17,809 bases of DNA, from contig JAZNUV010000012.1 in assembly GCA_045592445.1 (NCBI GenBank), forward strand, positions 1 through 17,809. Reading direction: 5' to 3'. Of this stretch, positions 1-5,688 are shown one piece after another. Within the stretch, counting starts at the first letter, position 1, and each line of letters starts with the position of its first letter. The stretch is from JAQXGO01 sp045592445. Its GTDB lineage: Bacteria; Bacillota; Clostridia; UMGS1883; UMGS1540. A program made the position numbers and the translations under genes. The notes under the pieces were generated by a model that was not told the origin of the DNA, did not search any database, and was given only the letters and a program-made list of their open reading frames with translations.

Positions 1-2
1 CG

Positions 3-827
3 GCAGGCTTAAATTATGATATGCAACCCATTATTGAAGCCAATGCCAAAGCTGGCGGAAATATGGCCACGGTAGATGTTGCAAAGTTTATAGGCAAGAA
101 TTATACATTGTTCTGTAATCCGGGCGAAGAATGGCATTACAGCCTTTGCCATGATGTTCTTGCGGCATTCGTAGAAATCGTATCCGGTACCCGTTTTTCA
201 GAGTATGTTCAAAAAAATATTTTTGCACCGCTTGATGTGGATGATGTTTATTATCAACATACCGATGCGATTGAGGCACGCATGGCTTCACAGTACACTT
301 ACAAAACAGAGAATGAAGGCGAAAGCCTTGTTGACATGCAACACTCCACTTGCGGAGAAGGCTACTGGGAGAAGGTTCCAAAAACTGTACGCTCTTCATT
401 TAGTGATCATTATGATTCTGGGGGTGCCGGTATCACCACAAGCGTTTCAAGTTATGCCAAGTTTGCAAACGCTTTGGCAAACGGCGGTATAACACCACAC
501 GGTGATCGAATTTTATCCTCGGGCACCATAGACCTCTTGCGTACAAACCAACTCGCACCTGACCAGGTAACCGTCATGGGTAATATTTGGCCGCAACATG
601 TTGGCTATGGCTACGGGCTAGGTGTAAAAACGATGATTGACAGAGCGCTTAGCGGTTCAAACGGCTCCTATGGCGAGTTTGGTTGGGGTGGTGCTGCAGG
701 TGCAACTGTTTGGGTGGACCCCGATACACGTTTTGCATATTTTTATGCGCATCATATGCTAAATTGCCAGGAAACGTACTATCAGCCACGTCTTCGGAAT
801 GTAGCCTATTCCTGTATTCATAAATAA
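3..827 (+). CDS. Serine hydrolase, beta-lactamase superfamily (5' partial)
   Basis: The reading frame is open from the left window edge, so the N-terminus, including the expected catalytic Ser-x-x-Lys motif, lies outside the window; the ATG at 21 is internal. The visible part matches the C-terminal half of the class C beta-lactamase/esterase-like family (PF00144). A conserved AGLNYD stretch opens it, PGEEWHYSLCHD carries the Tyr of the Y-x-N-type motif (here Tyr-Ser-Leu), and GWGGAAGATVWVDP near the C-terminus occupies the place of the KTG/HxG-type motif. Members hydrolyse esters, amides or D-amino-acid peptides; a true beta-lactamase role cannot be claimed. Substrate and localisation are unknown because the N-terminus is missing. 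It ends in TAA just before a hairpin terminator and faces the small genes on the other strand. The family call is confident, the function is not. Confidence 0.85.
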   Translation, partial: AGLNYDMQPIIEANAKAGGNMATVDVAKFIGKNYTLFCNPGEEWHYSLCHDVLAAFVEIVSGTRFSEYVQKNIFAPLDVDDVYYQHTDAIEARMASQYTYKTENEGESLVDMQHSTCGEGYWEKVPKTVRSSFSDHYDSGGAGITTSVSSYAKFANALANGGITPHGDRILSSGTIDLLRTNQLAPDQVTVMGNIWPQHVGYGYGLGVKTMIDRALSGSNGSYGEFGWGGAAGATVWVDPDTRFAYFYAHHMLNCQETYYQPRLRNVAYSCIHK

Positions 828-832
828 TAATC

Positions 833-865
833 AAAAAGGTGCAGCTTTTTAAACTGCCCTTTTTT
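833..865. terminator. Bidirectional intrinsic terminator
   Basis: An A5 run, GG(T)GCAG (838-844), a 9-nt loop, CTGCCC (854-859) and a T6 run (860-865) form a hairpin with one bulged T. It lies 5 nt after the serine hydrolase stop and 2 nt from the end of the 98-aa gene on the other strand. A/T tracts on both sides would let it work in both directions. Confidence 0.7.
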
Positions 866-867
866 CC

Positions 868-1164
868 TTATGTTCCGCACAAGAAGAGATACCCTAAAAT
901 TAAAAGCATCGTGGTATCTCTCTTTTCATTTTTAAGAAGCAAAAAAATAAGAGCGACAAGCAATATATCGTCAGTTTGTATTCGCTCAAAAACTCCTCCC
1001 AAAAGCTCTTTTGGGAAAAGCGGCGGCGGGTCTGTCTTTACCGGCTTATTTTCAGATTTTCTTTCCTCACCTTTTGCAGAACCGTTTTCCACCGCCTGTG
1101 CAGCACGGCGGATTTCCTCTGCTTTTTTTTCATACGCATTAAAATATTGCTTATATACCGCCAT
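868..1164 (-). CDS. Small protein with hydrophobic C-terminal half, function unknown
   Basis: A 98-residue protein. The ATG at 1164 is preceded by GGAG at a spacing of about 8 nt. The N-terminal part is charged and helical (YEKKAEEIRRAAQAVENG), followed by a Lys/Glu/Pro-rich linker. The last third has two hydrophobic stretches, ILLVALIFLLLK and TMLLILGYLFLCG, separated by a short charged turn, which suggests a hairpin membrane anchor or a hydrophobic packing surface. I do not recognise a named family, although a DD-x-LL-x-x-L plus LLLLGYL pattern feels typical of short conserved clostridial proteins. It is the third gene of a co-oriented trio, 17 nt after the previous stop, and ends at the bidirectional terminator, so it is probably co-transcribed with the other two. 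Confidence 0.75.
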   Translation of the reverse strand: MAVYKQYFNAYEKKAEEIRRAAQAVENGSAKGEERKSENKPVKTDPPPLFPKELLGGVFERIQTDDILLVALIFLLLKNEKRDTTMLLILGYLFLCGT

Positions 1165-1181
1165 CGTATCGCTCCATTTTC

Positions 1182-1523
1182 TTAAAAAATTTGCAAATCT
1201 CGAAAGAGTGCTGTCATTTTGCTAAGTTTTAAAAGTTCTATTGCCTGTTCTGCGCCCCGCAGTCGTTTCTCATTTAGATATGGTTTCATTGCTGCCAAAA
1301 GATTGATACGCGGGTCGTCTTCATTTGCTGCTTTATTCCAAGCTTTTCCGATTTTTATCAGCATTTCGGGATTGTCAAGCCCAAAAGGCAATGCGCCGAC
1401 AGAAGGCGACGCCTCTTCTTTATTTCCCATACCGCCAAATGCTTCTATCATTCCGGATAACTTTTCCATAGTTGCCGGATCAGATAAAATATTTTTCAGC
1501 ATTTCTTCCGGCGCATTTGCCAT
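1182..1523 (-). CDS. Small conserved protein, function unknown
   Basis: I choose the ATG at 1523 (113 aa), because AGGAAGAAGGG lies about 6-10 nt upstream and this start leaves a 17-nt gap after the preceding gene. The frame also has an ATG at 1568, but that start would overlap the upstream gene and lacks a comparable ribosome binding site. The protein has no signal peptide or membrane segment. The N-terminal half is Met-rich (ILSDPATMEKLSGMIEAFGG); the middle is Gly/Ser/Pro-rich and probably flexible; the C-terminal half is a basic helical domain beginning at DDPRINLLAAMKPYL and ending in AIELLKLSKMTALFRDL. That arrangement resembles short conserved clostridial proteins of unknown role. Nothing catalytic is visible. 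A structural or adaptor role with the neighbouring small proteins is inference only. Confidence 0.78.
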   Translation of the reverse strand: MANAPEEMLKNILSDPATMEKLSGMIEAFGGMGNKEEASPSVGALPFGLDNPEMLIKIGKAWNKAANEDDPRINLLAAMKPYLNEKRLRGAEQAIELLKLSKMTALFRDLQIF

Positions 1524-1540
1524 TTCTTTCCCTTCTTCCT

Positions 1541-1753
1541 TCAGTTTTTTAAAAATGCCTTCAACCATTGCAGCATATTTGGATTTTGTGCAAGCATCTT
1601 CATAAGAGAATCCTTGTCTGTCGGCGGATTCTTTTTAATCTTTTCTACCATTTCGCGTCCTTCCGCCGTTTCTGAAAATGCTACCGCTTGCTGCATCCCG
1701 TTTTGCAGGGTTTCCTTGTCTATGCCACGAAGCATATCTGCAAAATTATCCAT
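1541..1753 (-). CDS. Small Met/Lys-rich helical protein, function unknown
   Basis: First gene of the three-gene small-protein cluster, 70 residues. The ATG at 1753 has a strong AAAGGAGAG site about 8 nt upstream, the best support that this short frame is translated. The sequence looks wholly helical and amphipathic, with no Cys and no membrane segment. The C-terminal stretch MLAQNPNMLQWLKAFLKN has an Asn-Pro-x-Met pattern that loosely resembles ILSDPATMEKL in the next protein, which may mean a shared ancestry or a shared partner. No family is recognised. Its promoter should lie in the AT-rich gap shared with cdaA, but I found no convincing -35/-10 pair on this strand. Confidence 0.72.
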   Translation of the reverse strand: MDNFADMLRGIDKETLQNGMQQAVAFSETAEGREMVEKIKKNPPTDKDSLMKMLAQNPNMLQWLKAFLKN

Positions 1754-1855
1754 TCGGCACTCTCCTTTTCTACTATATTAAAAGTCCGTTATATATTATG
1801 CATACAGCGTGCTTTATGTGCATTTCTTTTTGTTTATATTTTTTTTGAAAAAAGG

Positions 1856-1885
1856 TTTACATTTCTATGAATGATATTGTATAAT
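1856..1885 (+). promoter_or_regulatory. Sigma-A-type promoter of cdaA-cdaR
   Basis: TTTACA (1856-1861, 5 of 6 to the -35 consensus) and TATAAT (1880-1885, perfect -10) are separated by 18 nt. The start of transcription should fall near 1892, leaving a leader of about 25 nt to the GTG of cdaA. The rest of the 1754-1915 gap is AT-rich and holds the divergent upstream region of the small-gene cluster; no riboswitch or other conserved element is seen. Confidence 0.8.
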
Positions 1886-1915
1886 AAAAGTAGTACATAG
1901 GAAAGGATGTTTTGC

Positions 1916-2761
1916 GTGAGTTTCTTGGAATCCGTATGGCGTTACATCTCACTCATTCGTATTGGCGATTTTGTGGATGTTATCATTCTGTCAATTATTT
2001 TCTATAAAGGTGTTCATCTCGTGCGTGAAACACGTGCGCAACAGCTTGTTAAGGGGATTATTGTCCTGTTACTTATTTTAGGAGCCAGCACACTTTTTCG
2101 TTTGCATACCATTTCGTATATCCTCCGAAATACCATGCAGGTTGGTATTCTTGCCGTTTTGATTGTTTTTCACCCCGAGATACGGCGTGCATTGGAAAAG
2201 GTGGGGCGCAGTAAAATCAGTAATTTTTTTAATGGTAATATTGAAAGTATAGACCGACTGATTGATGAAATTACAGACGCGGTCGCATACCTTTCGTCTC
2301 ATAAAATTGGTGCTCTCCTTGTTTTGGAGCGTGAAACGAAGCTTGGCGAAATTGTCTCTACCGGCACCCCTCTGCAAGCAGAAGTCAGCAGCGCGCTTTT
2401 GATTAACATTTTTATCCCGAACACACCGCTTCATGACGGCGCGGTGGTTTTACAGGATGGAAAAATTGGTGCGGCAGGTTGTCTTTTGCCGCTGACGCAG
2501 AATGACTCTTTAAGTCATGAACTTGGAACCCGTCATCGTGCCGCACTCGGCGTATCGGAAATATCGGATGCGGTTGTTGTAATTGTGTCTGAAGAAACCG
2601 GGACGATTTCTGTCGCACGAGACGGAGATATGGTACGTAACCTTACGGCGGAATCCTTAATGCGGACGCTCTATAAGAATTTAGCAGTGGAATCCATCGA
2701 CACTCCGGCGGATAGCCTCAGCAAATGGAAGGAGAAATTGTTATCGTGGATACAAAAATAA
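1916..2761 (+). CDS. cdaA: Diadenylate cyclase CdaA (DacA/YbbP)
   Basis: Makes cyclic di-AMP from two ATP at the inner face of the membrane. The GTG at 1916 (281 aa) is preferred because AAGGA lies 8 nt upstream; the in-frame ATG at 1907 touches that site. The N-terminal ~90 residues hold about three membrane helices (for example VDVIILSIIFYKGVHLV and GIIVLLLILGASTLF). The DAC domain follows, with its two diagnostic motifs: DGA near residues 174-176 (LHDGAVVL) and RHR near 206-208 (GTRHRAALG). Length is usual for the family. The next gene, cdaR, overlaps its end by 16 bp, the usual cdaA-cdaR pairing. In many Firmicutes glmM follows these two, but here the unit ends with cdaR. Roles in potassium, osmotic and cell-wall homeostasis are known for the family. 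Confidence 0.95.
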   Translation: MSFLESVWRYISLIRIGDFVDVIILSIIFYKGVHLVRETRAQQLVKGIIVLLLILGASTLFRLHTISYILRNTMQVGILAVLIVFHPEIRRALEKVGRSKISNFFNGNIESIDRLIDEITDAVAYLSSHKIGALLVLERETKLGEIVSTGTPLQAEVSSALLINIFIPNTPLHDGAVVLQDGKIGAAGCLLPLTQNDSLSHELGTRHRAALGVSEISDAVVVIVSEETGTISVARDGDMVRNLTAESLMRTLYKNLAVESIDTPADSLSKWKEKLLSWIQK

Positions 2762-3663
2762 AAAAACATATGACGCGTATCCTTTGTGTTTTGGGTGCTA
2801 TCGCGCTTTGGCTTTTTGTCACATACACAGAGGACCCGGAAATGGAACTTTGGCTTCGGGATATTCCTCTATCCCATATGAACACAGAAAGTCTTGCAGA
2901 AAAAAATCTCACCATTTTAAAATCCGAAACACCCGAACATATCAATGTCAAAGTAAGGGGCAGACGCTCCTCTCTCATGTCTGTACAAAACGAGGATGTA
3001 TACCTTTCGGTAGATTATAGCTCGATTGACGGTGCGGGAGACTATGCGCTCCCTATAAATGCGCAAATTACAAAGCAAGATTTGCGTGTTGTAAAACAAT
3101 CCGTAGAAACGATTCCCATGTCCTTGGATGCTGTTGTCACGGTTGAAAAGGCGATTCATGTGACCTCCTCCGGTGCCGAGCCTCTAGGTATACGGGAATT
3201 CACCCCCTCACCCGCATCAGTTCGTGTCACAGGTTCCAAAATGCTTTTAGAACAGTTACAAGCCGTTATTCATATTGACCTTCGCGAGAAAAAAGCGGCT
3301 CCAAATTACAAAGTTACATTGCAAAGTCCTTCTAGCATATCCTTTACAAGCGAGCAGCTCTTTATTGAAAATGAAACTGTCTCCATTTCCGCCATTCGCG
3401 CTCTACCCGTTTCGCTTGAAGCGGCTAATATCCCGGATACGGTGGAGTTGGAACGTGTGGAATGTACGCCAGAAACTGTTGAAATTCGTGGAACGCTAGA
3501 GGATATTTTAGCACCCGATAAAATCAGCGGTTCCTATGCCGCATGGATAGGATTTGGTAGTTCACCTTCTGTAAGCGGTAACATCCCGCTTGTATATCCG
3601 GATAATGTTGAAGTTTTAGGCGAAACATATGCCGCTGCAAAATTTTATTTTCATCAAAAATAA
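2746..3663 (+). CDS. cdaR: CdaA regulatory protein CdaR (YbbR-domain protein)
   Basis: Membrane-anchored extracytoplasmic partner that modulates CdaA in characterised Firmicutes. I choose the GTG at 2746 (305 aa): GGAG lies 11 nt upstream and the resulting N-terminus, a short basic stretch then RILCVLGAIALWLFV as a single membrane helix, is typical of YbbR proteins. The ATG at 2725 would add seven residues without a good ribosome binding site. The rest is a series of beta-rich YbbR repeats outside the cell, recognisable by recurring patterns of the VKVRGRRSSL, VRVTGSKMLL and VEIRGTLEDI type followed by short strands. It overlaps cdaA by 16 bp, implying translational coupling. Its TAA stop runs into the first arm of the terminator that the IS has split. 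Confidence 0.9.
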   Translation: MDTKIKKHMTRILCVLGAIALWLFVTYTEDPEMELWLRDIPLSHMNTESLAEKNLTILKSETPEHINVKVRGRRSSLMSVQNEDVYLSVDYSSIDGAGDYALPINAQITKQDLRVVKQSVETIPMSLDAVVTVEKAIHVTSSGAEPLGIREFTPSPASVRVTGSKMLLEQLQAVIHIDLREKKAAPNYKVTLQSPSSISFTSEQLFIENETVSISAIRALPVSLEAANIPDTVELERVECTPETVEIRGTLEDILAPDKISGSYAAWIGFGSSPSVSGNIPLVYPDNVEVLGETYAAAKFYFHQK

Positions 3664-3671
3664 AAGGTGGG

Positions 3672-3675
3672 ATAT
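3672..3675. repeat. Target-site duplication ATAT, left copy
   Basis: ATAT directly abuts the TGAAGT left tip of the IS and is repeated directly after the ACTTCA right tip (4610-4613). Four bases fits the 3-5 bp duplications of the IS3 family. ATAT is self-complementary, which makes the inverted repeat look longer than the IS ends really are. Confidence 0.7.
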
Positions 3676-3708
3676 TGAAGTGATATAGTGATGGTGGACA
3701 CAAAAAAG
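3676..3708 (+). repeat. Left terminal inverted repeat of the IS
   Basis: It begins TGAAGT, contains TATAGT (3684-3689), a candidate -10 for the circle-junction promoter, and runs into GGACACAAAAAAG, which is shared with the right end apart from one base. Confidence 0.75.
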
Positions 3709-3727
3709 TGTCTGCCATCATTTTTTT
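3690..3727 (+). terminator. Terminator-like hairpin in the left end of the IS
   Basis: GATGGTGGACAC (3690-3701) pairs along its full length with GTGTCTGCCATC (3708-3719), two pairs being G-T wobbles. The loop is A6 and the stem is followed by A then T7 (3721-3727). It would stop rightward transcripts entering from cdaR, and so could replace the terminator broken by the insertion and shield transposase genes from outside transcription. Hairpins that limit impinging transcription are known in several IS families; this role here is inferred. Confidence 0.7.
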
Positions 3728-3728
3728 G

Positions 3729-3737
3729 TGGTATAAT
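3729..3737 (+). promoter_or_regulatory. Extended -10 promoter of the transposase genes
   Basis: TGG then TATAAT (3732-3737) gives a TGnTATAAT extended -10. No good -35 is present at 16-18 nt upstream, where the terminator hairpin lies, so the promoter is probably weak. It sits just past that hairpin and upstream of the orfA ribosome binding site GAGGAG (3744-3749). Confidence 0.5.
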
Positions 3738-3758
3738 AAAATTGAGGAGATGATAATT

Positions 3759-4142
3759 ATGGGAAGACCAAAAGGCGGAACAAATGTAAGCCATAGCAAG
3801 GAAGAAAAACTTGCTTTGGTTTTACGTAATTTAGCAGGAGAAACAGCGGCATATTTAGAAAGGGAAACGGGGATATATAATGCTCAAATTCACAAATGGA
3901 CAAAGCAGTATTTAGAGGGTGGCGAGGAAGCTCTCATCAACAAACGCAAACCAGGGAATCCTCTTGCTAAATATGTAAATAAGAAAAAACTTACACCTAT
4001 GGAACAGCTTGAATACAAAGTCGCATTATTGGAACGCGAATTATTAAAGAAAGACGCAGAGGTTACACGCTTAAAAAAATCCATAGAACTCGAAAGGGGC
4101 GATGCCAAAAGAAAGCAATTCAGCAAATTTATGCTTGTATAG
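3759..4142 (+). CDS. IS3-family transposase OrfA (helix-turn-helix protein)
   Basis: 127 residues from the ATG at 3759, which has GAGGAG 9 nt upstream; ATGs at 3708 and 3750 in the same frame lie in the IS end or touch the ribosome binding site. The N-terminal part is a helix-turn-helix domain (EEKLALVLRNLAGETAAYLERETG, split here as EEKLALVLRN and ETAAYLERETG, then IHKWTKQYLEGG) that in the family binds the IS ends. The C-terminal part (EQLEYKVALLERELLKKDAE) is a leucine-zipper-like coiled coil used for dimerisation. Near its end the frame passes over A7 (4073-4079), where ribosomes can shift to the orfB frame. Alone it can act as an end-binding regulator. It appears intact, unlike orfB. Confidence 0.82.
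   Translation: MGRPKGGTNVSHSKEEKLALVLRNLAGETAAYLERETGIYNAQIHKWTKQYLEGGEEALINKRKPGNPLAKYVNKKKLTPMEQLEYKVALLERELLKKDAEVTRLKKSIELERGDAKRKQFSKFMLV
4073..4079 (+). promoter_or_regulatory. Programmed -1 frameshift site (A AAA AAA)
   Basis: Seven A residues in register A|AAA|AAA with the orfA frame. Slipping back one base enters the orfB frame directly, reading IHRTRKGRCQKKAIQQIYAC, a normal start for the second domain of an IS3-family OrfAB fusion. This type of site is well known in the family. Confidence 0.7.
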
Positions 4143-4570
4143 AAAGAGAAAGTGTTAATCATTCAGTAAAAGAACTCTGTGATGTATATGAAGTTTCTCG
4201 CAGTGGCTACTACATCCTTGTTATGAATCCGGCAAAAAGAATCCTTGAAAAAGCAAAGAGTACCGAAACACCCATGCTTTTGCACAGCGACCAGGGTGTA
4301 CAGTACTCATCAGCCGGTTATTGTAACCTACTTAAATCATACAACATAATTCAAAGCATGTCAAGAGCAGGAACCCCAAGAGATAATGCTGTTATCGAAT
4401 CATTCTTCGGAAGATTTAAAGATGTTTTGCGTTCGCACTTTCAATATTGGAAGTGTGATGACTTGCAAAAAGTTGTTAATGAAGCTGTGTATGACTTTAA
4501 TTACATAAAGCCAGTAAGAAAACTAAAAAGAAAACCGCCTGTTCAATACAGACTTGAACAGGCAGCTTAA
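4079..4570 (+). pseudogene. IS3-family transposase OrfB, internally deleted
   Basis: Read from the frameshift site, the frame gives about 163 residues where IS150-type OrfB proteins have about 280. It starts with the OrfB helix-turn-helix (VKELCDVYEVSRSGYY), then jumps at about 4214-4223 to VMNPAKRILEKA, which in IS150 lies some 130 residues further on. After this come HSDQGVQYSS with the second catalytic Asp, MSRAGTPRDNAVIESFFG with the catalytic Glu, and the normal C-terminal end PPVQYRLEQAA. The whole first part of the integrase core, with the first catalytic Asp (the VTDxT region), is absent, so the DDE triad is incomplete and the protein should be inactive. The deletion kept the reading frame, so a shortened OrfAB could still be made and might bind DNA. 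Confidence 0.85.
4537..4563 (-). terminator. Hairpin near right end of IS, possible leftward terminator
   Basis: A perfect 10-bp stem GCCTGTTCAA/TTGAACAGGC with a 7-nt loop lies inside the last codons of orfB. On the minus strand it is followed after two or three bases by a T-rich run (TTTTCTTTTT). It could stop leftward transcripts coming from potA. The T run is interrupted, so the assignment is tentative. Confidence 0.4.
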
Positions 4571-4576
4571 AATATT

Positions 4577-4609
4577 CTTTTTTGTGTCTACAAAGTATTG
4601 ACTACTTCA
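4577..4609 (-). repeat. Right terminal inverted repeat of the IS
   Basis: Complement of the left repeat at about 23 of 33 positions, ending ACTTCA. It contains TTGACT (4598-4603) pointing outward, the usual place for a -35 that becomes active when an IS3-family element circularises. Confidence 0.75.
4598..4603 (+). promoter_or_regulatory. Outward -35 box; half of a circle-junction promoter
   Basis: TTGACT matches the -35 consensus at 5 of 6. In a circle joined with a 3-4 nt spacer it would lie 17-18 nt from TATAGT in the left end (3684-3689). This is the known IS3-family arrangement for strong transposase expression from the circular intermediate. Confidence 0.55.
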
Positions 4610-4613
4610 ATAT
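4610..4613. repeat. Target-site duplication ATAT, right copy
   Basis: Direct repeat of 3672-3675, next to the ACTTCA right tip of the IS and the CCCACC arm of the split terminator. Confidence 0.7.
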
Positions 4614-4635
4614 CCCACCTTTTTAAAATGCTTTT

Positions 4636-5673
4636 TTACGATTTCTTCATAATATGAATATCATTCGGGTAGATGTTAAGACCAACGCGTGTTCCGGCTT
4701 CTTCCATTAGAGTACTGTGCACAAGCCACTCCACATCGCCCGTATCAATAATCATTTCATAATGCACGCCCTTAAAATAAACACTTTTCACTGTACCTTC
4801 GAGCATTCCTTCAGAAGGCGGCACAAGCTTTATATCCTCAGGTCTTATGACAACATCCACATTTTCTTCTTTATCAAACCCGCTATCTACACACGCAAAT
4901 TCGTGACCCGCAAAGCTAACCTTTAAATCCTCATGCATAATTCCGTCGATAATATTACTCTCTCCAATAAACCGCGCTACAAACTTGTTTTTCGGTTCAT
5001 TGTAGATATCTACCGGTGTTCCGATTTGCTGAATTATACCACCATTCATAACCACGATGGTGTCACTCATTGTAAGCGCTTCCTCCTGGTCATGTGTTAC
5101 ATACACAAAGGTAATCCCTAGTGCCTCTCGTAGCTTTTTAAGCTCATGCTGCATTCCCTGTCGAAGCTTTAAATCCAATGCTCCTAAAGGCTCATCAAAC
5201 AAAAGCACCTCCGGTTCACACACGATGGCACGCGCAATAGCAATACGCTGTTGTTGTCCGCCTGACAACGAGTCAGGATAACGTTTCTCAAAGCCCGGCA
5301 AGTTCACGATTTCGAGCGCATGTGAAACCTTTTCTCGAATTACATTTTCTTCAAGCTTCTTAATACGCAATCCAAACGTAACGTTTTCGTAAATCGTCAT
5401 ATGCGGAAACAAGGAATACTTCTGGAATACCGTGTTAAAGTTTCGCTTGTGTGGCGGCACATCAGCAATATCCTGCCCACGATACAAAACCTTACCCGCA
5501 TCCGGTCTTTCAAAGCCGCCGATAATGCGCAAAAGCGTTGTCTTACCGCAACCACTCGGCCCTAAGAGTGTAATAAATTCATTTTTTCGGATGTACAAAT
5601 TGAAATCCCGAAGAACTTCCGTCTCGCCAAAAGACTTTGTAATCCCTTGTAAATCTATAATATGCTCTCCCAC
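4636..5673 (-). CDS. potA: Spermidine/putrescine ABC transporter ATP-binding protein PotA
   Basis: Cytoplasmic ATPase that powers polyamine import with PotB, PotC and PotD. It begins with GTG at 5673 (345 aa), with AGAGAGGT about 8 nt upstream and a gap of 15 nt after potD. All ABC motifs are present: Walker A GPSGCGKTT (38-46), Q-loop NTVFQKYSLFPH, signature LSGGQQQR (about 136), Walker B VLLFDEPLGALD, and the switch His in VTHDQEEA. The C-terminal ~110 residues form the TOBE-type regulatory region (ESNIIDG, then VVIRPEDIKL), typical of the PotA/MalK subfamily. Length is normal. It is the last gene of the operon, unlike the common potA-first order, and its 3' end faces the IS-split terminator. 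Confidence 0.93.
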   Translation of the reverse strand: MGEHIIDLQGITKSFGETEVLRDFNLYIRKNEFITLLGPSGCGKTTLLRIIGGFERPDAGKVLYRGQDIADVPPHKRNFNTVFQKYSLFPHMTIYENVTFGLRIKKLEENVIREKVSHALEIVNLPGFEKRYPDSLSGGQQQRIAIARAIVCEPEVLLFDEPLGALDLKLRQGMQHELKKLREALGITFVYVTHDQEEALTMSDTIVVMNGGIIQQIGTPVDIYNEPKNKFVARFIGESNIIDGIMHEDLKVSFAGHEFACVDSGFDKEENVDVVIRPEDIKLVPPSEGMLEGTVKSVYFKGVHYEMIIDTGDVEWLVHSTLMEEAGTRVGLNIYPNDIHIMKKS

Positions 5674-5688
5674 TTATTTCTACCTCTC

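Larger units (their letters stand above)
3676..4609 (+). mobile_element. IS3-family (IS150-like) insertion sequence, internally deleted
   Basis: A 934-bp element with TG...CA ends as expected for IS3-family members. The imperfect terminal repeats (3676-3708 and 4577-4609) agree at about 23 of 33 positions: TGAAGT at the tips and GACACAAAAAAG inside. It is flanked by ATAT duplications. It carries orfA, an A7 frameshift site and an orfB remnant. Intact IS150-type elements are about 1.2-1.5 kb; this one lacks roughly 400 bp from the middle of orfB, so it cannot move by itself and would need transposase from a sister copy. It sits in the loop of a terminator between cdaR and potA, in the cdaR direction. 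Confidence 0.85.
3662..4624. terminator. Bidirectional terminator hairpin split by IS insertion
   Basis: The left arm AAAAGGTGGG is at 3662-3671 and the right arm CCCACCTTTTT at 4614-4624. Joined across a single ATAT they form a 10-bp stem (GC-rich core GGTGGG/CCCACC) with a 4-nt loop and A/T tracts on both sides, exactly between the convergent ends of cdaR and potA. In the present sequence the arms are 942 nt apart, so the hairpin is disrupted. That this was the ancestral form is inference from the sequence. Confidence 0.75.

Noticed and set aside
1182..1568. Longer version of the 113-aa protein starting at 1568
   Set aside because: It would overlap the preceding gene and lacks the strong ribosome binding site present before the ATG at 1523.
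1219..1605. 128-codon open frame on the plus strand
   Set aside because: It lies fully antisense to the small-gene cluster, has no ribosome binding site and gives a Ser/Phe-rich product typical of reversed coding sequence. The same holds for 839-1225 (+).
1754..1906. Riboswitch or c-di-AMP-responsive leader upstream of cdaA
   Set aside because: The predicted leader is only about 25 nt and the gap is plain AT-rich sequence without conserved structure.
3662..4624. A 40-bp or longer terminal inverted repeat including AAAAGGTGGG as part of the IS
   Set aside because: The inner TG...CA tips with ATAT duplications explain it better: the outer arms alone form a complete terminator between convergent genes, and the left arm already includes the last bases of the cdaR stop codon. 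It is still a possible alternative until other copies are seen.
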